NCBI GenBank assembly: GCA_009809945.1
Contig: WTPW01001079.1
Location: forward strand, 94,838 to 158,837
Direction: 5' to 3'
DNA: 64,000 nt
Source: Gigaspora margarita
Lineage: Eukaryota; Glomeromycota; Glomeromycetes; Diversisporales; Gigasporaceae
Of the stretch, positions 35,901-45,850 are shown in pieces. The stretch's first letter is position 1. Every line of letters begins with the position of its first letter. The notes below the pieces were generated by a model. It did not search any database. It worked only from the letters and a program-made list of their open reading frames with translations, and had not been told where the DNA came from. The translations under genes were made by a program, and so were the position numbers.

Positions 35901-35937
35901 AAAACTAACTAATCATAATTTATGAATGTCTTCCTAT

Positions 35938-36209
35938 GGTGTTCTCAAGCAGCTCCCTCAATGAGATTTGCTAGTGATCGAGGTGCTGCTCAATCATTTC
36001 GATTAATCGAATTTAATTGAAATGATCTTTATAGAACTTCATTGTGCAAAATTCGGATTTTAAATTTTAGCCAATCAGCGCAACTCTATGAAAAAAAGAG
36101 ATGGTTGTCAGCTCCAGGTTTTTTTGCCCGAAATGATCAATCACGATCTATTTTTTTAGCCAATCAGATCATTTTTATTAATTACGGAGGGAGGTGCTTG
36201 AGAACGACC
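35938..36209. mobile_element. 272 bp MITE with GGTGTTCTCAAGC ends
   Basis: Left end GGTGTTCTCAAGCAGCTCCC and right end GGGAGGTGCTTGAGAACGACC are inverted copies with few differences. The unit 1 empty site reads GAATGTCATTAGTGTG. A related end (GTCCTCAAGCATCTCTC) is visible at 18171. No clear target duplication; superfamily unknown. Confidence 0.75.
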
Positions 36210-36213
36210 TTAG

Positions 36214-36665
36214 TGTATTGTTTTCATGGTCAGACATTCGTTTGATTGGCTAATGTAAATCAATTGCCCGGGTAACTTATTTATACACTTTAAAGTACTT
36301 TTTGATAATGTAACGTTTCACTAATAAAAATTCAATACAAAAGCCACTCCTAGCTTTAAACGAACGTTAATATTCACCGTGCAAAAGAATCTCAAAAAGA
36401 TCTTACTTCTCGTGGACTTTGCTTAGAAGACAAAATATATCGCTGTCTATTGGGCGTGTGAAATTATACAGTAGAGTGAAGGTAACTGGAGTCATTTTTC
36501 ATCTAAACCTATTTTTATTACATTAGATTTAAATAAACTTTTATTTCTAACTGTTTAATTTGAATAGGTACAAGCTCTTAGCAGTAGAAGCACCAGCTTA
36601 ATACTTAAATTTGTCAGTTTTTTTAGTGTGTTTGGATTTGTTAGCCATAAATTAATAGTTAAATT
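36214..36665. repeat. second copy of part of the unit 3 flank
   Basis: Aligns along its length with 35226-35660: CAATTGCCCGGGTAACTTAT, GCTTAGAAGACAAA, TTTGAATAGGTACAAGCT all recur in order, at clearly lower identity than the unit-to-unit matches. A local tandem duplication within unit 3, with a MITE between the copies. Confidence 0.8.
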
Positions 36666-36921
36666 AGTGCTTCGATCCTACTTTTAAAAAGCAAAATCCA
36701 GATTAGATTCGGATTCTCTTTTATCTATCCAGTTTAATTCGATTTATAATTTGAATTAGTAAAATCAGATTCAATCCAAAAAAATTTATAAACCAGCCAA
36801 TCAAAATTGTGATTTTCTATCAGCTATGCATGTGCGCTAAAATATCATATAAATATTTTTAAATCATGTATACTAGTAATGTAATAGGACATGGTGGCTT
36901 AACTCATGCAAGAGCATAAAC
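36666..36921. other. AT-rich unit 3 specific sequence
   Basis: No homology to the other units and no gene or terminal repeat recognised. Confidence 0.4.
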
Positions 36922-37642
36922 TAGAGGTCTAATCCGATGAATATAATATTCAAATATTCACTGAATATTCGAATATTTGAATATTGAATTTTTTTACCAA
37001 ATGAATATTTGAATATTTAATATTTTCATCAAATATATTTATTGAATATTCACTGAATATAATTTTTTTAAAAATAACAAATTTTGAGATTATATAATCA
37101 AATATGATTGGCTAATATTGTATAATAAATTCTAATTGGTTAAAAAAATATATAACTAATTTTTTAAATATATGTTGTAGCCCAGATGACAATCCTGCCC
37201 AGATGACAATCGGGCCAAATTAAATTAGAGTTAGAGATTAGTTTAGGCCAATTTTTATTTTTGGCTGTAAAAATTGTCATCTGGGCTGCCCAATTGACAA
37301 CTGGGCAGGATTGTTATCTGGGCTACAACATATATATAAACTTTTAAATATTATAACTCTTTATAATTATAAATTAAATAAATATCTACTTCAATAAAAT
37401 TGTAGCTTTAAATAAAGAAAACAAATATGTTAGAAAAATTTTTGTCAAATTTATTTGTTCTTAAATTATAAATATTGAATTTTTTTGCTATCTAGTATAT
37501 AGTTGATGTATATTTAATATTCAATGAATATTCAATGAATATTTGAATATTCATTCAAAATTTGGGAATGAATATTCAAATATTAACAAGATTGACCAAA
37601 TGAATATTTGAAACCTTATTTTTTGAACAATTAAGACCTCTA
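36922..37642. mobile_element. hAT-like MITE made of GAATATTC palindromes
   Basis: Ends TAGAGGTCTAAT and ATTAAGACCTCTA, flanked by near-identical 8 bp GCATAAAC and GCATAGAC. Subterminal sequence is dense in GAATATTCAAATATT palindromes on both sides. Eight-base duplication and TAGAG ends fit non-autonomous hAT. It contains a nested MITE. Confidence 0.75.
37173..37333. mobile_element. 160 bp MITE nested in the GAATATTC element
   Basis: About 29 bp terminal inverted repeats (GTTGTAGCCCAGATGACAAT then CCTGCCCAG) differ at one or two positions between the arms. Flanking TATA bases fit a TA target duplication, as in Tc1/mariner-type MITEs. CCCAGATGACAAT is repeated inside. Confidence 0.88.
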
Positions 37643-38954
37643 GCATAGACATTCAAAATATCGCTGTAAATACCATACCATAAGCATATATATTCATTAA
37701 AGCATATACACTCAGAAAAGAATGTACATGCTCAAATTAAACCAAATATGCTCAAAAAAGAGCATAAACACTCTAGCCAAATAACATATATATAAACCTT
37801 TGAATTCCAATAAAGTTCAATATAAATTTTGATGTACAATTAAAAAAGCAATATAAGTTTGATGTTCAATTTAAATGAATAATAATAAAAGTAACTCTTA
37901 TCTTTTGAATTCAACTTTAATCTTAATAATAAACCTTGTGAAACTCAATTCAACAGACTGAATTGGCTTGTAACTTTGTATTGGCTTATTATAACTTGAA
38001 TTCTGTATGACTAGTTTGGTTAAGTTCTTTAAAGAATTCATGTGATTCTGACCCCATTCAAACTTTGTACAAATTCTCATATCATAATTATCTGATCATC
38101 AACCTGGATATATAGTAGATATTTTTATATAGTATCATTATTACCCATTATTGACATCATCCATTATAACTATTACTCCAATACCCCTAATGCTCTCCAT
38201 AACAGTACTATTTCATTTCATTAACACTCTATCATTATAAAACTCCCCTTCTACTATTACCTTATTCCTTTTACCCAGTAATTAGTTGGAGCTTTAAATT
38301 GGCACTTTTGTCTATATTATTTTATTACTCTCCCAACTCACTTGTTACACTTGCGATACTAGTGATGTTCTTTTGCAATTCCAACTCATTTTAAAACATC
38401 AAACCAATAAAATTTAACATAAAGACTTATACTAGCTATTCAGCAACACCATATATATTTATTTTAATATTTTTATTTGGAAAAATAGACCTATGACTTA
38501 CAAATCTTTTTTTCATTTTACATATTATACGTACAATCACAATCATATGATTAGATAATAAACTTAATATGCACAAACTCATACACACATATACCACCTG
38601 ATTTAACTGATATATACAATATATTAGGCCAGACCAACTGGATTCTATGTTTTACATTACCCCCTCTCACCTCTGGAAGGGGGAGGGTAATGTAAAATGC
38701 AGAATCTAGTTGGTATAGCCTTACCAAACACAATGCTATTGTATGTACAAATATACATCTGACAAGATACCAGATACTGATACATAAGATAATTATCACC
38801 CCAGCATTACTGCAATATCTAGGATTATAATCTAAATAATCCTTATCCTTAATCCAATAAGTATTATAGATTTATCTGTTTAAAATTAACAGATACGGAT
38901 ATCCAAAATTAATCTGAATTATCAGATGAAACTGAATTAATCAGATTATGGATC
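37643..38954. other. AT-rich unit 3 specific sequence with one foldback
   Basis: No gene recognised. A 60-codon antisense frame (37898-38080) has no motifs. The small foldback at 38624-38723 is listed separately. Confidence 0.4.
38624..38723. mobile_element. 100 bp foldback element
   Basis: Arms of about 43 bp: TTAGGCCAGACCAACTGGAT...TTTACATTACCCCC mirrored by GGGGGAGGGTAATGTAAA...TAGTTGGTATAGCCTTA. Loop CTCACCTCTGG. A hairpin of this length could be strongly stable as RNA or single-stranded DNA. Confidence 0.85.
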
Positions 38955-39391
38955 AAAGCACTAAGTTAAATATTAGTTTATATTCTTGTATATATTTAAT
39001 AAGTTTGAGTTTATTATTAATAAATATCATATTTACACACTTTACATTTACCTATATATCTCTTTCTCTAAATCTAATTAATAAATTCTTTTGCATATAT
39101 TTATTAGTTAGTAAGTTTCTATATGAGGTTTTTTTTAGTTTCTAATACTGTAGTATTAATTAAAATTATGTATTTTGATTGGTTAATGATCACAGGTAAT
39201 CACATGTAGATCTACAAAATTAACCAATCATACAATTGTCTGCCCATGAGTATTGTTTGTAACCCTTATCCAACACACATCAGATTGGTACAGTTACATG
39301 TTTCCTATTCGAGGTAGCTAAAATGATAATCTATCATAATTTATGTGTCACCGTACTTTTTAAGACTTTCTAAACTTTTATATTCTATAAA
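38955..39391. other. resumed unit 3 flank before BTB-TLDc
   Basis: Matches unit 1 from about 3560 to 3947 and also 35670-35890. The TATA-like site of units 1 and 2 has decayed here. Confidence 0.65.
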
Positions 39392-40859
39392 ATGATGCTA
39401 AAACACTTTGAAAATCTTTCAAATAACTATCTTGAGCTTCTTAATGATAAAGAAGACTTTAACATAATTATCAATGTGAGTGAATCAACAAACACTAAAA
39501 CCTTCCAAGCACATTTAGCAATATTAAATATAGGTCCTTGTACTTTCATGATAAATTGGCAAGGCAATTAAAGATGATAATTATGTTAAGATAATTAATT
39601 TGAAAAATATTTCTCTTGAATATTTAGAAATTATTATCAAGTAAGTATTTAATAGTTTACAACTTTTATAAATTTGTGGTACTTTTGAGTTGAATAATCA
39701 CTTTTAAATTATTGTAATTTAATAAAGATACATCTATAAGGAGTATATTTACTAAAAAATTTTAAACATCAGTTATTTTTGAACTTACTCATATTGCTTA
39801 TGAATTTCTCCTTGAGTATATGGCCAAGGATCTTGAAAATTATTTAATTGAAACAAAATCATCTTGGCTTCATTTACATTTTTCCCGCATTTATAATATT
39901 AGTTTTCAAAATAACAAATTTTATGAATTACAAACATGGTGCAACAATAATATAGTAAAGCATCCTGACAAATTTTTTAATTCAGAAAATTTTACTATAC
40001 TTAAAGAAAATGCATTGGTATCTCTTATTAGACGTGACGACTTACAAATAAAAGAAGTAAAAATTTGGAATTATGTTATCAAATAGGGAATTGTTCAAAA
40101 TTCTGATCTACTGTTAGATATTAAAAATTGGACTAATGAGAATTTTCTTGCTTTAAAAAACACATTAAAAAATTGTTTATCACATATTCATTATTTTCAA
40201 ATATCAGTTGATGATATTAATGATAATATACAACCTTACCAACAAATTTTAGAAAAAAATCTTTGGAATGACATATCAATAAAGTTTATGTCACAAAATC
40301 GACAAATATCATCGATAATTCTTCCACCTCATATAATTTTAATACTAACATTACCAACTAGGATAACTGAACAATTTTCTTTGATTATTAGTGAAATACA
40401 TGTGGCTGAAATTGCTTCATGGGTTGATAGAAAAGATAATGCATATTCTGTAACAAATAATCTATATAAATTTAAATTACTTCTTTGTATAACTAGAGAT
40501 GGGTTTACCTATATTTCATTTTGGAAATATGTGATAAGCAAACACATCTTGTTGTAATTATGAAAGTTAAAGGTACTGATAAAATTCTTGGTAGTTATAA
40601 TCCTATTGGATGGAATAAACAATATGATAGGAAATTTAGGAGTTGTAGAGATAGTTTTATTTTTTTATTAAAAAATAAAACTATTCAATATTTGATTATA
40701 AGTCATGTAAAAGATCCAGAAAAGACAATTTATATTAATATTAGTTGTAGTCCGTATTTGGCTGTGGATATAATCTTTTCATATTTAGAAATGCATCTAC
40801 ATTTGGTAATGGTTATACATTATATTTTTCAGTTGACAAATATGAAATATTTCAGATAA
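39392..40859 (+). pseudogene. BTB-BACK-TLDc domain gene, unit 3 (heavily broken)
   Basis: ATG at 39392 opens MMLKHFENLSNNYLELLNDK. One A is missing from the AAAATATAGGTCC segment near 39529, shifting the BTB frame. In exon 2, a TGG has become TAG at about 40084, another shift occurs near 40527, and about 35 bp is lost near 40780. The BACK stretch ALVSLIRRDDLQIKEVKI and TLDc pieces (AEIASWVDRKDNAY, GYDL-equivalent lost) remain readable. Many changes relative to unit 1 are C to T or G to A, often at CG sites (CGT to CAT, TTCGT to TTTGT). This is the oldest-looking of the two dead copies. Confidence 0.88.
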
Positions 40860-40879
40860 GTAAAAAAAGTCTTTAAAAA

Positions 40880-41055
40880 GAGTTTGATTTTATGGTGTGA
40901 TTTATAATTAAAAAGAATTTTATTTTTACAGTGTTGATTTATTACAGTTTGATTTATTATGATGTGATTTATTATTAAAAAGGATTTTATTTATTATGGT
41001 GTGATTTGTAATTAAAAAGAGTTTGATTTCTTGCATGTAATTCGTAATTAAAAGG
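40880..41055 (+). repeat. variable-number tandem repeat after BTB-TLDc, unit 3
   Basis: About five degenerate copies of the TTTGATTTATTATGGTGTGA / TAATTAAAAAG unit found as two copies in unit 1 and four in unit 2. Confidence 0.7.
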
Positions 41056-41367
41056 TATAACATAATTTATAAATTAATAAAATATTAAGAGTAACAAGCT
41101 TTTATATACATACATTTAGCAATAAATTAAATAACAGAAGTTTCAAAATTAAATAATTTGATTCAATTTAAACAGATTAAAATAGATAACACATATTCTT
41201 ACATATTTTTTTATTTTTGGAATAGAGTTTAAGAGTTTAAGTCCAGACAAATATGGACACCATGGGGTTTCAGAGAGGTGTAAAATGAAATAAAAATCAC
41301 AAATTTCAAATATCAAATAATTTTATGCAATAAAATTAGATAAATGAGTTCAGCCTTTATGGTAGGA

Positions 41368-41647
41368 CAGTGTCGTACATTTTGGCTGTCCACAACCTTT
41401 TTTGGCTTGTCCACGTCCAAAATTGTCCAAACGTCCAAGATTGTCCAAAGCTTGTCCAGGCTTTAATAATTAATAAATCTATCTAAAAAATATATAACTA
41501 TATATTTTTTTAGGTGCTGAACATATTCCAGTTAAAATTAAAATAGGTTGTCTTAATAAAATTTTAAGTAATTTTACTTTATTTAATTGTCCAAAATTGG
41601 CCAAAATTGTCCAAGTCATTGTCCAAGGCTGTCCCGTGACAACACTG
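41368..41647. mobile_element. 280 bp hAT MITE
   Basis: Ends CAGTGTCGT and ACAACACTG with perfect 8 bp target duplications TGGTAGGA (41360-41367, 41648-41655). Subterminal repeats TTGTCCAA / TTGGACAA occur many times. It shares the CAGTGTYG terminus with 12841-13607 and 49654-52059 but has different subterminal repeats. Absent from units 1 and 2. Confidence 0.93.
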
Positions 41648-41809
41648 TGGTAGGATATTGTATTGTTAATTGATCCCTATCAATTTATATGATTTGTTTG
41701 TGAATTTTTACTGATCAATGAATTTTGTATCTTATATATAATGCACAAATTTTACTCTTTTTAAGTATTTTTTCATTTAATAATCCTAATAAATATAAAT
41801 TTTTATTTA

Positions 41810-42789
41810 GAGAATTGCTATTTCTACTATGGTATTTTGATATTTCCACCATGGTTATACAAGATTTTCTATTTTTAGAATTAATATAATATATTATAAA
41901 ATTATATTCTAACTTTATCTTTAACCCTAACTCTAACTCTAACCCTAAAACTAATAAGTAAACTTTCTTTGGCTTCTAATTAAAATTTGTAAAGCTCTTT
42001 TTCTGATTCTAATAGTAGTTAAATCATCAAAATCGGTGAGTAGATCCCAAGATACTTGTGATCAAATAAGAGAACATAAGGATTAGCAAATTCACTATTA
42101 CACAAACTATTCATTTTTCTTTATATGCGTTTTGAAATGTTTTTTTATCATAGTAAAAAATTTACTAAGAAAATAATAAAACTTGTCTTAAGAAACTAGC
42201 ATTTTTTTTGAGCCAAAGAACTTTAATTAAGAGCTAAAAGTCAATTGTATAATAAAATTCTGTGTAAATCACAGTTGTTCATTGATGGCTTCTTTTTTAA
42301 CTTAGATCTGTTTTTCTTTACATATATTTTGAAACATTTTTTTATCGTAATAAAAAATTTTACTAAGAAAATAATAAAATACATCTTAAAAAACTAGCAT
42401 TTTTGAGTCAAAAAATAACTTTACTTAGGAGCCCAAAGCCAAATATCATAATAAAATTCTGTGCAAATTATGATTTTTTATTTGACAGCTTTTCTAGCTT
42501 TGTGTAATAGTGAATTTGCTGATCCTTATATTCTCTTCTTTGATCCCAAGTATCTTGAAATCTACCAGACCGATTTTAATGATTTAACTACTATTAGAAT
42601 CAGGCCAATGAGCTCTATAACTTTCAATTAGAAGAAAAGAAGGTTTACTTATTAGTTTTTAGGGTTAGGGTTAGGGTTAGCATTAAAGTTAAAAGTAGAA
42701 TTAGATATATTATATTAATTCTAAAAATAAAAAATCTTGCATAACCATGGTAGGAATAGCAAAATACTATGGTGGAGATAGCAATTTCC
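41810..42789. mobile_element. 980 bp foldback element with telomere-like motifs in both arms
   Basis: The two halves are inverted copies over nearly all their length: left end GAGAATTGCTATTTC, right end GATAGCAATTTCC. The 8 bp TTTATTTA flanks both sides (41802-41809, 42790-42797). Each arm carries telomere-like repeats, CCCTAACTCTAACTCTAACC at about 41930 and GGGTTAGGGTTAGGGTTAG at about 42661. Units 1 and 2 show the empty site. No coding frame. It fits a MULE or hAT foldback; the class is uncertain. Confidence 0.85.
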
Positions 42790-43089
42790 TTTATTTATTG
42801 GCCCTAATTCCTTTGAAAGGATATTAGAAATATATATTTATAAAGAAACTTTATCTAACCGCTATTCTAAAGATAAAAATTAGGAAAACTAAACAGAAAC
42901 ATAAAATTCAACTTTGTGGATTCAAAAATATACACATTGTAATTAGTATCTAAAATTTAGCATCAAAACAAATAGCTCTTGATATTTTTAAATAAAAACA
43001 GATGAATTAGTTGAAATATATGAACAATAACGATGTTTATATATCTATTGCATCTTAAAAAAAAAACACAACATAATTTAGTAGCAGTG

Positions 43090-43216
43090 CAAGGTTGGCA
43101 ATGAAGCTCTATTATGTCCAATGGAGCTACAAATAGAGCCAATGGAGCTCTGAATGAAGCCAATAGCAGATAGATACTAGATTTTGACCACCATTCACAC
43201 AATATTGCCAACCTTG
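43090..43216. mobile_element. 127 bp MITE with CAAGGTTGGCAA ends
   Basis: Left CAAGGTTGGCAATG and right ATTGCCAACCTTG are inverted. TAGCAG flanks both sides, though the exact duplication is blurred. Internal repeats CAATGGAGCT. Units 1 and 2 read straight through (TAGCACCTACGAAC). Confidence 0.8.
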
Positions 43217-43800
43217 AATAGCAGCTATGAACAATTTACTAATAAAAAATCTCATAAATTATTGCAAAATGGTAAAGCCAAATAAAAAAAATCACTTTTA
43301 TCTTTCTGCATTTTTAAACAAATAGCTAATTCATTTTTAACATCCTAATCTACCATGTTTTTTTTTGAAAATTTATACTATTATACTATATTGAGTTTTA
43401 ATGTAGTTTTTTTTTTTAAAAATTTTAAAAGTAAACCCCTTTTTATGTAGTTTTGAACTATAAAGTTTTTTTTAGATATATATAAACATTATTATATATA
43501 ACAAGTAATAAAACTAAAATATTTATTATAAATAATATTTACTTTCATCTTTTGATTTTTTTTTAAATACAAAAAAAAACAAGCAACAAAAATTTCACGA
43601 TATGTAGAATAATTTCCTTGCAAAAAACTTTAAAAGATGATTCTTCTAATAAATCCTGGAAAACAATAGAAATGTATTATGGGTCTTTGCTCTAAAAATG
43701 ATCTTATGTGATATATGCTCACAAGGTTATTTTCAAGGAAAAACCTATTATAAATTTTCTTTACTTCGATAATGATTGGTTGCGAATTCAAAGTTCTTAA
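43217..43800. other. last part of unit 3 spacer; end of the segmental duplication
   Basis: Follows unit 1 from about 7170 to 7790 (ACTTTTATCTT, TTTATGTAGTTTTGAACTAT, ATGATTCTTCTAATAAATC). Similarity fades near 43800, after GATAATGATTGGTTGCGAATTC, before the Harbinger-type MITE found in units 1 and 2. Confidence 0.65.
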
Positions 43801-44540
43801 TGTTTTCCAAAGTATTAATAAAATTTTAAGAAACTTTACCTAAGAACAGTAAATAAATTTTTTGCTAATTTTGATAGCAGTTGTGTTATAACTGGTTGGT
43901 GGGAATATTCCATGATGATATATGACATAATAATTTAGTATAGTTATTAGGTTGTTTTTCCAATTAATAATGTACTAGTCACATAATTTGTCACATCTAA
44001 AATTTTATTATATGATCTTCACAAATTACACAAATCAACAAAATTATATTTTTAAAAATTTTATCCAAATCCTTAGCTTCAACATGTAATATTGACAAGC
44101 TTTCTATGAATCAAACAGTATGAAAAATATAAAAAATGAACTTCTTTTTATAAATCACCAAACCTTTGAATATAGGCAATTATTTTGTTTACTTCTTTCT
44201 GATTCTTCTCAGATTAGCAGTTTTTTGGTTTAAAAAGTAATTCATTAGTGCATCTTTGAAGGGCTGTTGCATTATAGAAATAGTGGTAAAAATCAAGAAA
44301 AACTATTTTATAGTATGTAGATCACTTATTTATTTGATGTTTTTACATTATTAGCGCTTTAAAATTTTGATCCATTCATCCTTACTATATGTGCTTAGGT
44401 AACATATCATATAACCTGTCATTTTCTCTGTAGTGTAATCATCTTTTGCTACTTTTGGCATGTTGTATCGTTATTATGCAGAAATCGATATATAAAATTT
44501 CCTTTCAATACCCACAAAAGGAAATTTTTACTCCTGCCAT
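43801..44540. other. AT-rich sequence, nothing recognised
   Basis: No long frame, repeat or homology to the rest of the window could be made out. Confidence 0.4.
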
Positions 44541-44690
44541 TTTTTTTATATTGTATTATATTGTATTATATTGTATTATATTGTATTATATTGTATTATA
44601 TTATATTATATTATATTATATTATATTTATATTATATTTATATTATATTATATTATATATATTATTATAAAAAAAAAAAAAAAAAAAGTT
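44541..44690. repeat. (TTGTATTATA)n and (TTATA)n microsatellite
   Basis: Five-base units TATTG/TATTA alternate for about 130 bp, then a poly-A tract of about 18. Frames spelling YYIVLYCIILYY come from this repeat. Confidence 0.9.
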
Positions 44691-45099
44691 TTTTACGAAA
44701 CATAGGCCCTCTTAATTATATTATAATAAATAAAAATGTAAGATTTTTGCCGTTTGTATGTTCATCTCTATCTATATTTATGCTCATCTTCTCAAGCTTT
44801 TTTCAATATTTGTTTTTTTTTCTTCTGAATTTTGCCGGTCTGATGAATTGATAATCGCTAATCGTCAAAGGTCATAACGAAAAGACTGTAGCGAAATTTT
44901 TTGTTACAAAAAAAAAAAAAAAAAGTTTTTTTTGTAATATATTTCCATATCAAACATAGTAATACAGTAGTGTGATAAGAACAACAACGAAAGAATCGTG
45001 AACTCAGCCTTCTAAGCCCCCTGACCAACACAAATTTTAGATCTGGACTGAATATATTGAATGTGTAATATTCAGTAACTGTTAAATTTGGCAGGTGAT

Positions 45100-45570
45100 A
45101 ACACAATATGATCGTTTCAATGACTAATAAAAGCTTTAAAGTTAATGCATCAGCTTTGGCCCAGAGGAATCCATATTGTTGTATTAAATTCAAGACGGAA
45201 CATCTAATGATGTAAAGAAATGCTTTAAATCTAATACACCAGCTTCGGCCCCTGGAGGAGGCCCAAATTGGTGCATTAAATTCAAGACAGAACATCTAAT
45301 GACAGAAAGGAAATGCTTTAAATTTATTGCATTAACTTTACCCAATTTAGTGCATTGAATTCAGGATAGAACACCTAATGTCAGAAAGGAAATGCTTTAA
45401 ATTTAATACACCAGCTTTGGCCCCAGAAGGGCCAAATTTGCCATTAAATTCAAGATAGAACACCTAATGACGAAAAGCAAATACTTTAAATCTAATGTAC
45501 TAACTTTGGCCCGAAAGGGCCCAAGTTGGTGCATTAAATTTAGGACGAAACTTCTAATGATAGAAAGCTT
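45100..45570. repeat. tandem repeat of about 80-93 bp, five copies
   Basis: Each unit contains TGCTTTAAATCTAATACACC, AGCTTTGGCCC, GTGCATTAAATTCAAGA and ACATCTAATGACAGAAAGG. Starts of successive TGCTTTAAAT motifs are near 45130, 45221, 45314, 45393 and 45482. The GGCCC/GGGCC part varies most. No coding role is seen on either strand despite a 145-codon antisense frame at 44858-45295. Confidence 0.8.
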
Positions 45571-45637
45571 AAGAAAAATTTTCTTTCCGAAATAAAAATA
45601 AGAATAAAACAAATAAATTTATTACCTTTAGCATATG

Positions 45638-45672
45638 GGCGGCGAAGTCGCCCGCATGATCATGTTCTAGTT
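45638..45672. other. candidate Helitron-like 3' end (hairpin then CTAG)
   Basis: GGGCGGCGAAGTCGCCC can fold (GGGCG with CGCCC) and is followed 14 bases later by CTAG and a T run. This order (GC hairpin, short spacer, CTRR, T) is what Helitron termini show. No Rep/helicase gene lies upstream, so any element would be non-autonomous, with its other end unidentified. Confidence 0.35.
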
Positions 45673-45850
45673 TTTGCTTGTAAAAAGGTACTTTTTGGAA
45701 CAGTTTCAATATTTTATTGCACATATTTACTTATTAAGTTAATCTATTTATTGATTAGAGATTATTAAGCTATTTGAGTTCATTAAACTTAGTGTCAATT
45801 CAGTGGATAAGTATAAAATTATTTATTTAAGCTTATTTAATAAATTAATC

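Noticed and set aside
42660-42682. A chromosome end or telomere-associated region
   Set aside because: The TTAGGG-type runs are short, mirrored within a foldback element and surrounded by ordinary sequence on both sides.
44446-44851. Frames of repeated YYIVLYCIILYY
   Set aside because: They are translations of the TTGTATTATA microsatellite.
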